This document shows, in pieces, positions 5,701-10,805 of a stretch of DNA of 10,805 bases; within the stretch, counting starts at the first letter, position 1, and each line of letters begins with the position of its first letter. Both the position numbers and the translations under genes were made by a program. The notes under the pieces were generated by a model, which had not been told where the DNA came from, did no database searches, and was given only the letters and a program-made list of their open reading frames with translations. Source of the DNA: Pseudomonadota bacterium (lineage in GTDB: Bacteria > Pseudomonadota > Gammaproteobacteria > Burkholderiales > Nitrosomonadaceae); contig JAFEEV010000244.1 in NCBI GenBank assembly GCA_018240935.1, positions 1 through 10,805 of the forward strand, read 5' to 3'.

Positions 5701-8552
5701 GCGGTTCCCTTCCCGGGTTGCCGAGTGAGACTTATGAATACCTTCGTGATGCCGTACCCGTTGCCCGCGTGCAGCGTGTGCGTATCGATCATGCGGATGC
5801 CGAACCGGGTTATGTGAAGATTGAATATTACGATGGTTGCGCGCGCATTGCGCAAACAAAGCTGCTTGCCGATGACGATCGCTGGGCTGTAGGCAAGCAA
5901 CAGCGATTGTCGGTGGCGGGGCGGTTACTCGGTGAGGTCGATGCATACTTTTCTACCCAGCGGGAATTTACACCGGATCCTCCGGAAGGCACTGCGCAGC
6001 GGATTCTTAATTACGATTATGCTGGCCGTATTACGCGCGAACGGTTGTTCAACGGCCGCGAAACGTTGCATCGCTATGATCGTAACCATGTCTTGTTCTA
6101 CAACCCCGATGCGGCTGATGCACTGAAACTCAATCCTGCTACGCCGCCAACGCGCAGCAGTGTGCTCGATGCCAGTGGTTTGATTCGCTCGGTATTTGAG
6201 TACGATGGCGTAAGCCGGTTTGAGGTGAAGCGGGACTATGATGTGTTGCACCGCCTGCAGCGAGTGACTGATCCGCTCGGAAATGTTGCTTTAGAGAATG
6301 TTTACGACTTGTGGGGCAACCGTATACATATTCGCTCTGCAGAGGGCGGCGATATGAGCTTCTTGTTTGACGCCGGTTGTGTCGAAGTTGAGCGTATCGA
6401 CGGTGATGGCCGCAAGCTTGTCACCATCCGCGATAACCGCGGCCGCCCCGCTGAATTGCGCGATGGCAGCGGTAACTTGGTCGAACGCTTTGAATACGAT
6501 ACCGGGGCCGGCGATAACCTTAACGGGCGGCTCGCTCGCGCCAGCGGTGAATTTGGCAGCGCCGAGTATAGCTATACCGTGGATGGGCACGCAGCGCGCA
6601 TCGCGCGCAGCTTTCCGGGCAATGCCGAGGTGTTTGTAACCCATTTTGAGTACAGTGCTAATCATCGAATCAAGCGGGTAACTTACCCCGACTCTCATGC
6701 CATTGAATACCGTTTTGCCGCAAACGGCATGCTTGAATCGATTCCCGGCGTTATCGCATCGGTTGAGTACGGTCCGACAGGTTTGCGCGAACGTATCGTC
6801 TATGCCAATGGCTTGGAAACAAGGCGCAGTTACACGCCGGGCGATTACCTTTTACGCGAATTGCTGACGCAGCCGGTGGCGGGAGGGCATCGCTACCAGC
6901 ACCTCGTGTATGAACTCGACGCGGTGGGGCAGGTCAGTCATATCGACGATTTGTCGACGGTACCCGGTAAGCTGCGATTGAATCAATCGTTTACTTACGA
7001 TTCGCGTAATCGCTTGACGCGCGCAGCAGGGAATCAATCCGGTTTCGATTTTCAATATCGCTACGACGATCTGGGTAATCTTACTTTCAATGGTGAAACC
7101 GCGACTACTTTGCATTACGCGCATGAGCCGGGCATGACCGCCGCGCCGAATCGCTTGACGCGGCGCAATGATGCGGCTGCCGATGAATTTGCTTATGATG
7201 CGAGCGGCAATCTGACGCGCGATCCCGAGATCGGCTTGCTGCATTACGATCTCAGGCACCGGCTGGTTCGTATCGAACGATCCGATGGCAGCGTCATTCA
7301 TTATCGCTACGATCACAACGACCGGCGAGTAATGACAACCATTGAACGCCCGGGAGAAGTAACCCGCTCACGCCTCGAAGTTGAAGGTTTATATCTGGTG
7401 GAAGACGGTATCGCATCGAAAATAGTATTCGATGAAGACCGCCGGCTGGCGGTAATTCCAACAGTTGGCGATACCTTGCTGCACCACTTTGACCGGCTTG
7501 GTAACGTGAATGTCGTCAGCAATGCGGTCACCGGCGCTTACACCGGTTGTAATGAATATACGCCGTTCGGGCGTTTGTTTGTTTCGATGGTGATTCAACC
7601 GGCCTTCACTTTCCAAGGAGGGCGTTTTACGGATGGGTTGGAAATTACCCTGCTTGGCGCGCGTTGGTACCGGCCAGCGCTCGGCCGGTTTTTGACTTGC
7701 GATCCGACCCTGGTCATCGATCAAGATCGTATCGCACCGCTCGCAACAGCGATCAATTTATACCTTTATGCCTATGCCAATCCTACGAATTTTGTCGATC
7801 CCACTGGCGAAATTGCGCCGCTATTGGTGGCTATTATCGTCGCGGCGATCGTTGGCGCGGTGATCGGTGCGATTGGCGCGGGTGTTAACGGAGCGAAAAC
7901 GTGGGATGAGTGGTTATTATGGATTGTCGGCGGGGCAATTGGCGGTGTGCTGTCGGTGCTCGCTTGGTACGGCATATTGGTGTGGCTTGGCGTATCGGCT
8001 GCTGCCGCTGCGATTGCCGCTACGGCGATTACACTGGGTGCATCGATACTCGGGCTTTTCACGCCACTGCTCGACGAAAGTAATAGCAGCGTAGCATGGG
8101 CTTTTAGTTGGGCGATTAAGTTGATTAAATCGCCGGTAATGACGATTCTTGGATTGTTTGTAGTCGCTGGTTTTGCAATCGCCGGCAAGAAAGTGGACTT
8201 CCGGCGCGGCGCTCTGTTCGTGGAGGTTGGATCGGGGGGCGGGGGATTGACTCTGGGTGCGATCGTTTACACCCAAAGCGGCAACTTCAATGCCGACGGC
8301 AGCGTCAACGACGATTACGCGCGCCATGAGGCATATCATACGCGTACAGTGGCGGCGCTTGGCGAATTCGGTTTCTATGTGACTTACATCACGTTTGGTT
8401 CTCTGTTTGCATGGGCGCAGGGCGGACCATGGAATGCCCTCGACAGCAATGGTTGCGGTAATCCGTTTGAAAAGCATGCTTATACATATTTCAATCCGTG
8501 GACCGGTGGACCGAATCCGAACGAACAGTCAGCAGGTGGAGGCACTTGTTAA
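2709..8552 (+). CDS. Tc toxin TcB-TcC fusion (SpvB / TcdB middle / RHS) with a C-terminal HExxH cargo domain
   Basis: This 1,947-residue protein combines TcB and TcC, which build the hollow cocoon that encloses and delivers the toxic C-terminus. Residues 38-85 carry the SpvB signature (TYRVPIELP, YDTGSGNSPFGVGWSLSVPFIER). Six FG-GAP-like repeats at about 314-327, 364-378, 416-430, 468-483, 521-537 and 570-584 (DMNGDGLSDLVL, DVNGDGVADLVL) give a TcA-docking beta-propeller. TcdB middle-region motifs follow (SKIDNSSGLVTTIEYGSS near 607-624; YHDGHFDGIEREYLGFAEVE at 669-688). YD/RHS repeats fill about 1000-1640 (RYDDLGNL at 1451). The RHS core is at 1648-1701, from LLGARWYRPALGRFLTCDP to NFVDPTGE. 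The last 246 residues are variable-type cargo: four hydrophobic helices, then HEAYH at 1873-1877 and a candidate third zinc ligand E1921. It is shorter than Photorhabdus TcdB plus TccC together (about 2,400). Family assignment is firm; the peptidase activity is inferred from the motif only. Confidence 0.95.
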   Translation: MTGKPSGVGLGSRAQFGAAGGVRSLGDAFQPNLAMGGGTYRVPIELPAGIGGLTPQLELQYDTGSGNSPFGVGWSLSVPFIERQRPRAFAAESEPLYSLGGAQRLVRCTDDSYVVAVTDKLQRFSLSGNSWRSRTLTLVELRFGENAGTRIEAEVDGVLRTQRWFIERSLHPGGREIRYEYLRDGAQLYLKTIRWSVFRAEFIYDLRPDPWSQFDAGFELRTRLRCKRIEIHHERLAPHTLMRSFELEYEQADLTGMSLLASITLTGHRGDDQQASMPSQKFTYTRFAPLDRRIETFDAPVSPPPPLEDDVTLVDFGGTGLPGVLRLGDTGATYWENRGRLVWGPPRALRDLPSGVSLAQSGVRFADMEGRGNADLVVGRDHGAGFYPNRAGSGFERKRTAHVAPGFDLTEDGSYLIDIDGDRVADLLTFRNGVPMAFLNRGNGTWDGPVVLGASGLPSFPGVERRLRMADMNGDGLSDLVLMHSRQIVYWPYLGNGRWGAKRQMADTPAFDVPNADTDVLLADVNGDGVADLVLIGAAEIRVYINRAGEGFASPIVLDRTPRLAAERVLLADMKGSGAAGILFTAGPGGAYRFLDLQGGVKPGLLSKIDNSSGLVTTIEYGSSTFERARDLAEGRRWSGYLPFAVPVVTRLTLEDSVTLQRSVTELRYHDGHFDGIEREYLGFAEVESVRTTGLEESPLKQRITYHTRLTTARDPAFIAGRGQPHRTETFDPENDQISLLEESDWAAARVAGSSDDNPAFLAYEARRISRRLHEGIEYEHEQVVFTIDAAGNIVRELRSTAWSDASGAPRSETLRIDTDFARHAEFGITSFDARLRKLDGDGVLLKDVRKHYDGAAFEGLPLGQVEQGFRIRQTEAALTAREITLAFGGVAPDSLAALMRSENDPEYGLIYVRDVGRVRVDTAGNEVETIDAAGLVREFRFDADALHPVAVREDGGDWRDTAFDPIAQQVSLYIDLNGHAVRTEYDPLGNVSAIYKRGSLPGLPSETYEYLRDAVPVARVQRVRIDHADAEPGYVKIEYYDGCARIAQTKLLADDDRWAVGKQQRLSVAGRLLGEVDAYFSTQREFTPDPPEGTAQRILNYDYAGRITRERLFNGRETLHRYDRNHVLFYNPDAADALKLNPATPPTRSSVLDASGLIRSVFEYDGVSRFEVKRDYDVLHRLQRVTDPLGNVALENVYDLWGNRIHIRSAEGGDMSFLFDAGCVEVERIDGDGRKLVTIRDNRGRPAELRDGSGNLVERFEYDTGAGDNLNGRLARASGEFGSAEYSYTVDGHAARIARSFPGNAEVFVTHFEYSANHRIKRVTYPDSHAIEYRFAANGMLESIPGVIASVEYGPTGLRERIVYANGLETRRSYTPGDYLLRELLTQPVAGGHRYQHLVYELDAVGQVSHIDDLSTVPGKLRLNQSFTYDSRNRLTRAAGNQSGFDFQYRYDDLGNLTFNGETATTLHYAHEPGMTAAPNRLTRRNDAAADEFAYDASGNLTRDPEIGLLHYDLRHRLVRIERSDGSVIHYRYDHNDRRVMTTIERPGEVTRSRLEVEGLYLVEDGIASKIVFDEDRRLAVIPTVGDTLLHHFDRLGNVNVVSNAVTGAYTGCNEYTPFGRLFVSMVIQPAFTFQGGRFTDGLEITLLGARWYRPALGRFLTCDPTLVIDQDRIAPLATAINLYLYAYANPTNFVDPTGEIAPLLVAIIVAAIVGAVIGAIGAGVNGAKTWDEWLLWIVGGAIGGVLSVLAWYGILVWLGVSAAAAAIAATAITLGASILGLFTPLLDESNSSVAWAFSWAIKLIKSPVMTILGLFVVAGFAIAGKKVDFRRGALFVEVGSGGGGLTLGAIVYTQSGNFNADGSVNDDYARHEAYHTRTVAALGEFGFYVTYITFGSLFAWAQGGPWNALDSNGCGNPFEKHAYTYFNPWTGGPNPNEQSAGGGTC
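2813..2821 (+). repeat. G9 homopolymer in codons 35-38 of the TcB-TcC gene
   Basis: Nine consecutive G bases encode the end of Met35 and Gly36-Gly38, immediately before the conserved SpvB strand TYRVPIELP. A one-base deletion would shift into a frame ending at TAG 2950-2952; a one-base insertion ends at TGA 2879-2881. The tract is seen directly; on/off switching is inferred. Confidence 0.85.
7650..7811 (+). other. RHS repeat-associated core region of the TcC part
   Basis: Residues 1648-1701 run from LLGARWYRPALGRFLTCDP to INLYLYAYANPTNFVDPTGE. In TcC proteins this region ends the shell and contains an aspartyl autoprotease that releases the C-terminal cargo inside the cocoon. Candidate catalytic residues are R1660 and D1665, with D1671, D1673 or D1697. 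Between the DP and the NLY motif there is a longer linker than the usual short 'GxxDGLN' type, so the exact catalytic aspartates cannot be assigned by eye. Cleavage is expected close after DPTGE. Confidence 0.85.
7812..8549 (+). other. C-terminal cargo (hypervariable) region: hydrophobic helices plus HExxH zincin-like domain
   Basis: This covers residues 1702-1947. Hydrophobic segments lie at about 1704-1725, 1735-1760, 1762-1786 and 1808-1826. The globular part starts near KKVDFRRGALF (1827) and includes GGGGLTLGAIVY, ARHEAYHTRT with the HExxH at 1873-1877, then GNPFEKHAYTYF with E1921. The order resembles the HEYGHxxQ...E..A pattern I recall from RHS-associated C-termini, so H1873, H1877 and E1921 are the candidate zinc ligands and E1874 the catalytic base. 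A non-catalytic structural domain cannot be excluded. The protein ends in a Gly/Pro-rich tail with a terminal cysteine. Confidence 0.6.
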
Positions 8553-8672
8553 ATCGGAATGGAGCGATAGGCGCACGGAACACAGCAACCGGGACATATC
8601 AACAAGATAGGCGAGGGAGCGAGTACCGCGCAACGAATCGATTTGCTGGCACAGTCAATTAATCAGCGTTTC
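8553..8672. other. Convergent intergenic gap
   Basis: These 120 bases separate the toxin stop codon from the stop of the - strand ATPase gene. I see no open frame of useful length, no strong GC hairpin with a T-run on either strand, and no tRNA or inverted repeat. The octamer GATAGGCG occurs twice about 40 bases apart, which is probably chance. Confidence 0.5.
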
Positions 8673-9860
8673 TTAGCTTGTTACTGCTTTGCCATGCCCT
8701 CGCGCCAGATAATCCTGCGACTGCATTTCCGTCAGCCGGGAAATCGTGCGTTCAAACTCGAAGCCAACATCATCACCGGCATATAGCGATTGCAGCGGTA
8801 CGGCGGCGGAGCAGAGGAATTTGACGCCGTGTTCGTACAGGGCATCGATGAAATGGATGAAGCGCCGGGCTTGGTCGCTGTTTTCCCGGGTGAATTGCGG
8901 GATCGCGACCATGATGACGGTGTGATAGGCCCGGGCGATGGCGAGATAGTCGGCCGCGCCGAGCGGGTTGGCGCACAGGCGTTTAAACGAGAACACCGCG
9001 ACGCCGCGCGCGGCTTTCGGCACAAATAGCGTGCGTCCCTGCACGATCAATTCTTCGCTCGGCACCTTGGCGCGATCCTCGACGCGCCGGTCGGTCAAGC
9101 GGAAGAATGTGGCCGATAATTGATCGGAAGTTTCCGCATTGACCGGAAAATAATAGGTTTCCGCCCCCTGTAAGCGGTTATAGCGGTAATCGGCCGGGCC
9201 GTTGAGCGCGATGATCTCCAGTCTCTCCTGGATATCCGCAATGAACGGCAGAAAGCGCTGGCGGTGCAAGCCATCTTTGTACAACTCATCAGGCGGGCGA
9301 TTGGACGTTGCCACCACAACCACGCCGAGCGTGAACAACTCCTTGAACAGCCGGGTCAGCACCATGGCGTCGGCAATATCGGTGACTTGCAATTCGTCAA
9401 AGCACAGCAACGTGGTTTCATGGGCGATTTGCCGTGCCACCGGCGGGATCGGATCACCGCCGCCACCGTCACTACGCCGCCCATGCTGCGCCCGTTCGCG
9501 TGCGGAGAGATCGTGCCAAGCTTTGAGCCGCGCATGGATATCGAGCATGAATTCATGGAAATGCATGCGCCGTTTGGCCGGGGTTGCCGCCACGGTGTAA
9601 AACAAATCCATTAGCATCGTTTTGCCGCGCCCGACGCCGCCATAGAGATAAATACCTTTGGGGGCCGGTTTGCCGCCGAACCAACGCAACCAGCCGGCCG
9701 TCCATCGTTTTCCGCTGAGGCGGTATTCGATCAGTTCATGATGCAATCGCTCCAGGCTGGCGATTGCATTGGCTTGATGGGCATCCGGTTGCAATTCACC
9801 CGCTTCGATCAGGGCATGGTATTCAGCTTCGGGGCCTTTTTTTTGTGCAGTTTGCGGCAT
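8673..9860 (-). CDS. zapE: AFG1/ZapE-family P-loop ATPase (cell division protein ZapE-like)
   Basis: This 395-residue AFG1-like ATPase belongs to the family of ZapE, which acts at the Z-ring in E. coli, and of mitochondrial AFG1/LACE1, linked to protein quality control. Visible motifs: Walker A GGVGRGKT at 74-81, HFHEFMLDIHAR at 100-111, Walker B LLCFDELQ at 151-158, the following VTDIADAM, a sensor-1 segment VATSNRPPDELY at 183-194, and RQRFLPFI at 200-207. The C-terminal half is conserved too (LGAADYLAIA, RRFIHFIDALYE, SRLTEMQSQDYL). Length is close to E. coli ZapE (375). The wording, especially FDELQVTDIADAM, resembles alphaproteobacterial and mitochondrial AFG1 more than gammaproteobacterial FDEFFVSDITDAM. 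A Gly/Asp-rich loop (about 120-137) precedes Walker B. The ATG at 9860 lacks a clear Shine-Dalgarno sequence, but the next Met is only at residue 98, past Walker A. It follows ampG by 18 bases, so co-transcription is likely. Confidence 0.93.
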   Translation of the reverse strand: MPQTAQKKGPEAEYHALIEAGELQPDAHQANAIASLERLHHELIEYRLSGKRWTAGWLRWFGGKPAPKGIYLYGGVGRGKTMLMDLFYTVAATPAKRRMHFHEFMLDIHARLKAWHDLSARERAQHGRRSDGGGGDPIPPVARQIAHETTLLCFDELQVTDIADAMVLTRLFKELFTLGVVVVATSNRPPDELYKDGLHRQRFLPFIADIQERLEIIALNGPADYRYNRLQGAETYYFPVNAETSDQLSATFFRLTDRRVEDRAKVPSEELIVQGRTLFVPKAARGVAVFSFKRLCANPLGAADYLAIARAYHTVIMVAIPQFTRENSDQARRFIHFIDALYEHGVKFLCSAAVPLQSLYAGDDVGFEFERTISRLTEMQSQDYLARGHGKAVTS

Positions 9861-9878
9861 GTTGTGAGGCGAGATGAA

Positions 9879-10805
9879 TTATTCGCGGGAATGCGCAAAT
9901 CTGGCCTGCCCGGCGAGCCAGACCAGAATCAACACCGGCAATCCCAGCAACGCGGTGGCGATGAAAAAGGTTTCATAACCGTAGGCATCGACGAATTCAC
10001 CGCTGAAACCGGCGATAAACTTCGGCAATAGCAGCATCACCGAGCTGAACAGCGCATACTGCGTGGCCGAATACGCGGCGTTGGTCAGGCCGGACAGGTA
10101 GGCGATGAAGGCGCAAGACGCAATTCCGGCGGAAAGATTGTCGGCGGAAATGGTGAAAATCAAGCTGCTGACGTCATGCCCGCGTCCCGCCAGCCAGACG
10201 AACAGTAAATTGGTCGCAGCGGACAGTACGGCGCCGAGAAACAGCGTGCGCATGATGCCGATTTTCGCCGTCAGCACGCCGCCGATGGCAGCCCCGGCAA
10301 TCGTCATAATGACGCCGTAGACTTTGGAAATGGTGGCGACTTCATCCTTGCTGTAACCCATGTCGACATAAAACGGGTTGCTCATCACACCCATGACGAC
10401 ATCGGAAATGCGGTAAATCGCGATCAAACCGAGAATCAGCAGCGCTTTACGGCCGTGATGCACAATAAAGTCGCGGAATGGGGCGATCAGCGCGCCATAC
10501 AGCCAAATTAGCAACACCTTGACGCGTTCCGGCATGGCCCAATGCACCAGCGCACGCTGGGCGATTTGCTCGTTTTCCGAAACGGTGCGGTTGTAGGGAA
10601 CATCCGGTTCGCGAATGATCAATGTGGTGACAATACCGACTGCCATGCTGACCGCCATCACCAGATACGCGAAGCGCCACGGCGCGTGATCGTATGCATC
10701 GGCACTGGCATCGACCGCTGCTGCAATCCACAACACTCCGGCGGATGCCAGAATCATCGCGATGCGGTAACCGGCTTGGTAGGTGGCCGCCATCGCACCT
10801 TGCAG
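9879..10805 (-). CDS. ampG: AmpG-type muropeptide permease (MFS), 3' part; runs off the window
   Basis: AmpG imports anhydro-muropeptides across the inner membrane for peptidoglycan recycling and, in some bacteria, beta-lactamase induction. Recognisable blocks are YRISDVVMGVMSNPFYVDMG, YSKDEVATISKVYGVIMTI, FTISADNLSAGIASCAFIAY and LSGLTNAAYSATQYALFS. Several hydrophobic transmembrane helices occur, for example near 10-27, 41-60, 117-127, 160-176, 184-202, 222-235 and 275-295, counting from the internal Met at 10793. A charged loop (about 61-92) separates two helix groups, as in major facilitator proteins. The frame stays open to the window end (Leu-Gln-Gly-Ala before that Met), and the family usually has over 400 residues, so roughly the first quarter to third is missing. 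The Met at 10793 is internal, not the start. It is the upstream gene of a likely operon with zapE. Confidence 0.9.
   Translation of the reverse strand: MQGAMAATYQAGYRIAMILASAGVLWIAAAVDASADAYDHAPWRFAYLVMAVSMAVGIVTTLIIREPDVPYNRTVSENEQIAQRALVHWAMPERVKVLLIWLYGALIAPFRDFIVHHGRKALLILGLIAIYRISDVVMGVMSNPFYVDMGYSKDEVATISKVYGVIMTIAGAAIGGVLTAKIGIMRTLFLGAVLSAATNLLFVWLAGRGHDVSSLIFTISADNLSAGIASCAFIAYLSGLTNAAYSATQYALFSSVMLLLPKFIAGFSGEFVDAYGYETFFIATALLGLPVLILVWLAGQARFAHSRE

Noticed and set aside
6852..7316. 154-codon - strand open frame inside the RHS region
   Set aside because: It is a shadow of the RHS repeats: low-information sequence, no initiation signal and no family resemblance.
7917..8477. 186-codon open frame on the - strand opposite the toxin C-terminus, a possible antisense immunity gene
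   Set aside because: The protein is rich in Arg, His, Ala and Ser with no recognisable motif and no ribosome binding site. It mirrors the codon bias of the strong + strand gene.
8563..8613. Twice-occurring GATAGGCG in the convergent gap, as a possible attachment site or terminator
   Set aside because: The copies are short direct octamers with no hairpin potential and no mobile-element genes nearby.
9202..9600. 132-codon + strand open frame opposite zapE
   Set aside because: The opposite strand encodes the highly conserved AFG1 motifs; the + strand product is compositionally biased and has no recognisable domain.

Overview
The window holds two unrelated blocks that converge on a 120-base gap. 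On the + strand (about 2-8552) are two adjacent genes of a Tc (toxin complex, ABC-type) injectisome-like toxin. The first is the C-terminal part of a TcA pore/translocon subunit. The second is a single-chain TcB-TcC fusion: the cocoon plus cargo. On the - strand (8673-10805) are two housekeeping genes, an AFG1/ZapE-family ATPase and the 3' end of an AmpG-type muropeptide permease.

The organism is most likely a proteobacterium, because ZapE/AFG1 and AmpG of these types occur there. The ATPase reads more like the alphaproteobacterial/mitochondrial AFG1 form than the gammaproteobacterial ZapE form, so an alphaproteobacterium is my weak preference. Nothing in the window fixes the taxon.

Tc block. 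Gene 1 shows a helical, TPR-like stretch, then a long paired coiled coil (the channel), then a recognisable TcB-binding domain. The large N-terminal shell and receptor-binding region of classical TcA is not in the window; either the gene starts upstream or this is a compact or split TcA. Gene 2 starts 13 bases later behind a good ribosome binding site. It reads through an SpvB domain, a beta-propeller with six FG-GAP-like repeats, the TcdB middle region, an RHS/YD-repeat shell and an RHS core. It ends in a 246-residue C-terminal cargo region with several hydrophobic helices followed by an HExxH (zincin-like) motif. In the standard Tc mechanism TcA docks the BC cocoon through the propeller, and the cleaved C-terminal cargo is threaded through the TcA channel into a target cell. 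The cargo here therefore looks like a candidate metallopeptidase effector, although its hydrophobic segments are odd for a threaded cargo.

Points that stand out: a nine-G tract 35 codons into the BC gene and an eight-A tract just before the TcB-binding domain of the TcA gene. A one-base slip at either causes rapid termination, so each is a candidate phase switch. No immunity gene, lysis cassette or mobile element is visible next to the toxin. The - strand pair (ampG then zapE, 18 bases apart) looks like an ordinary operon.
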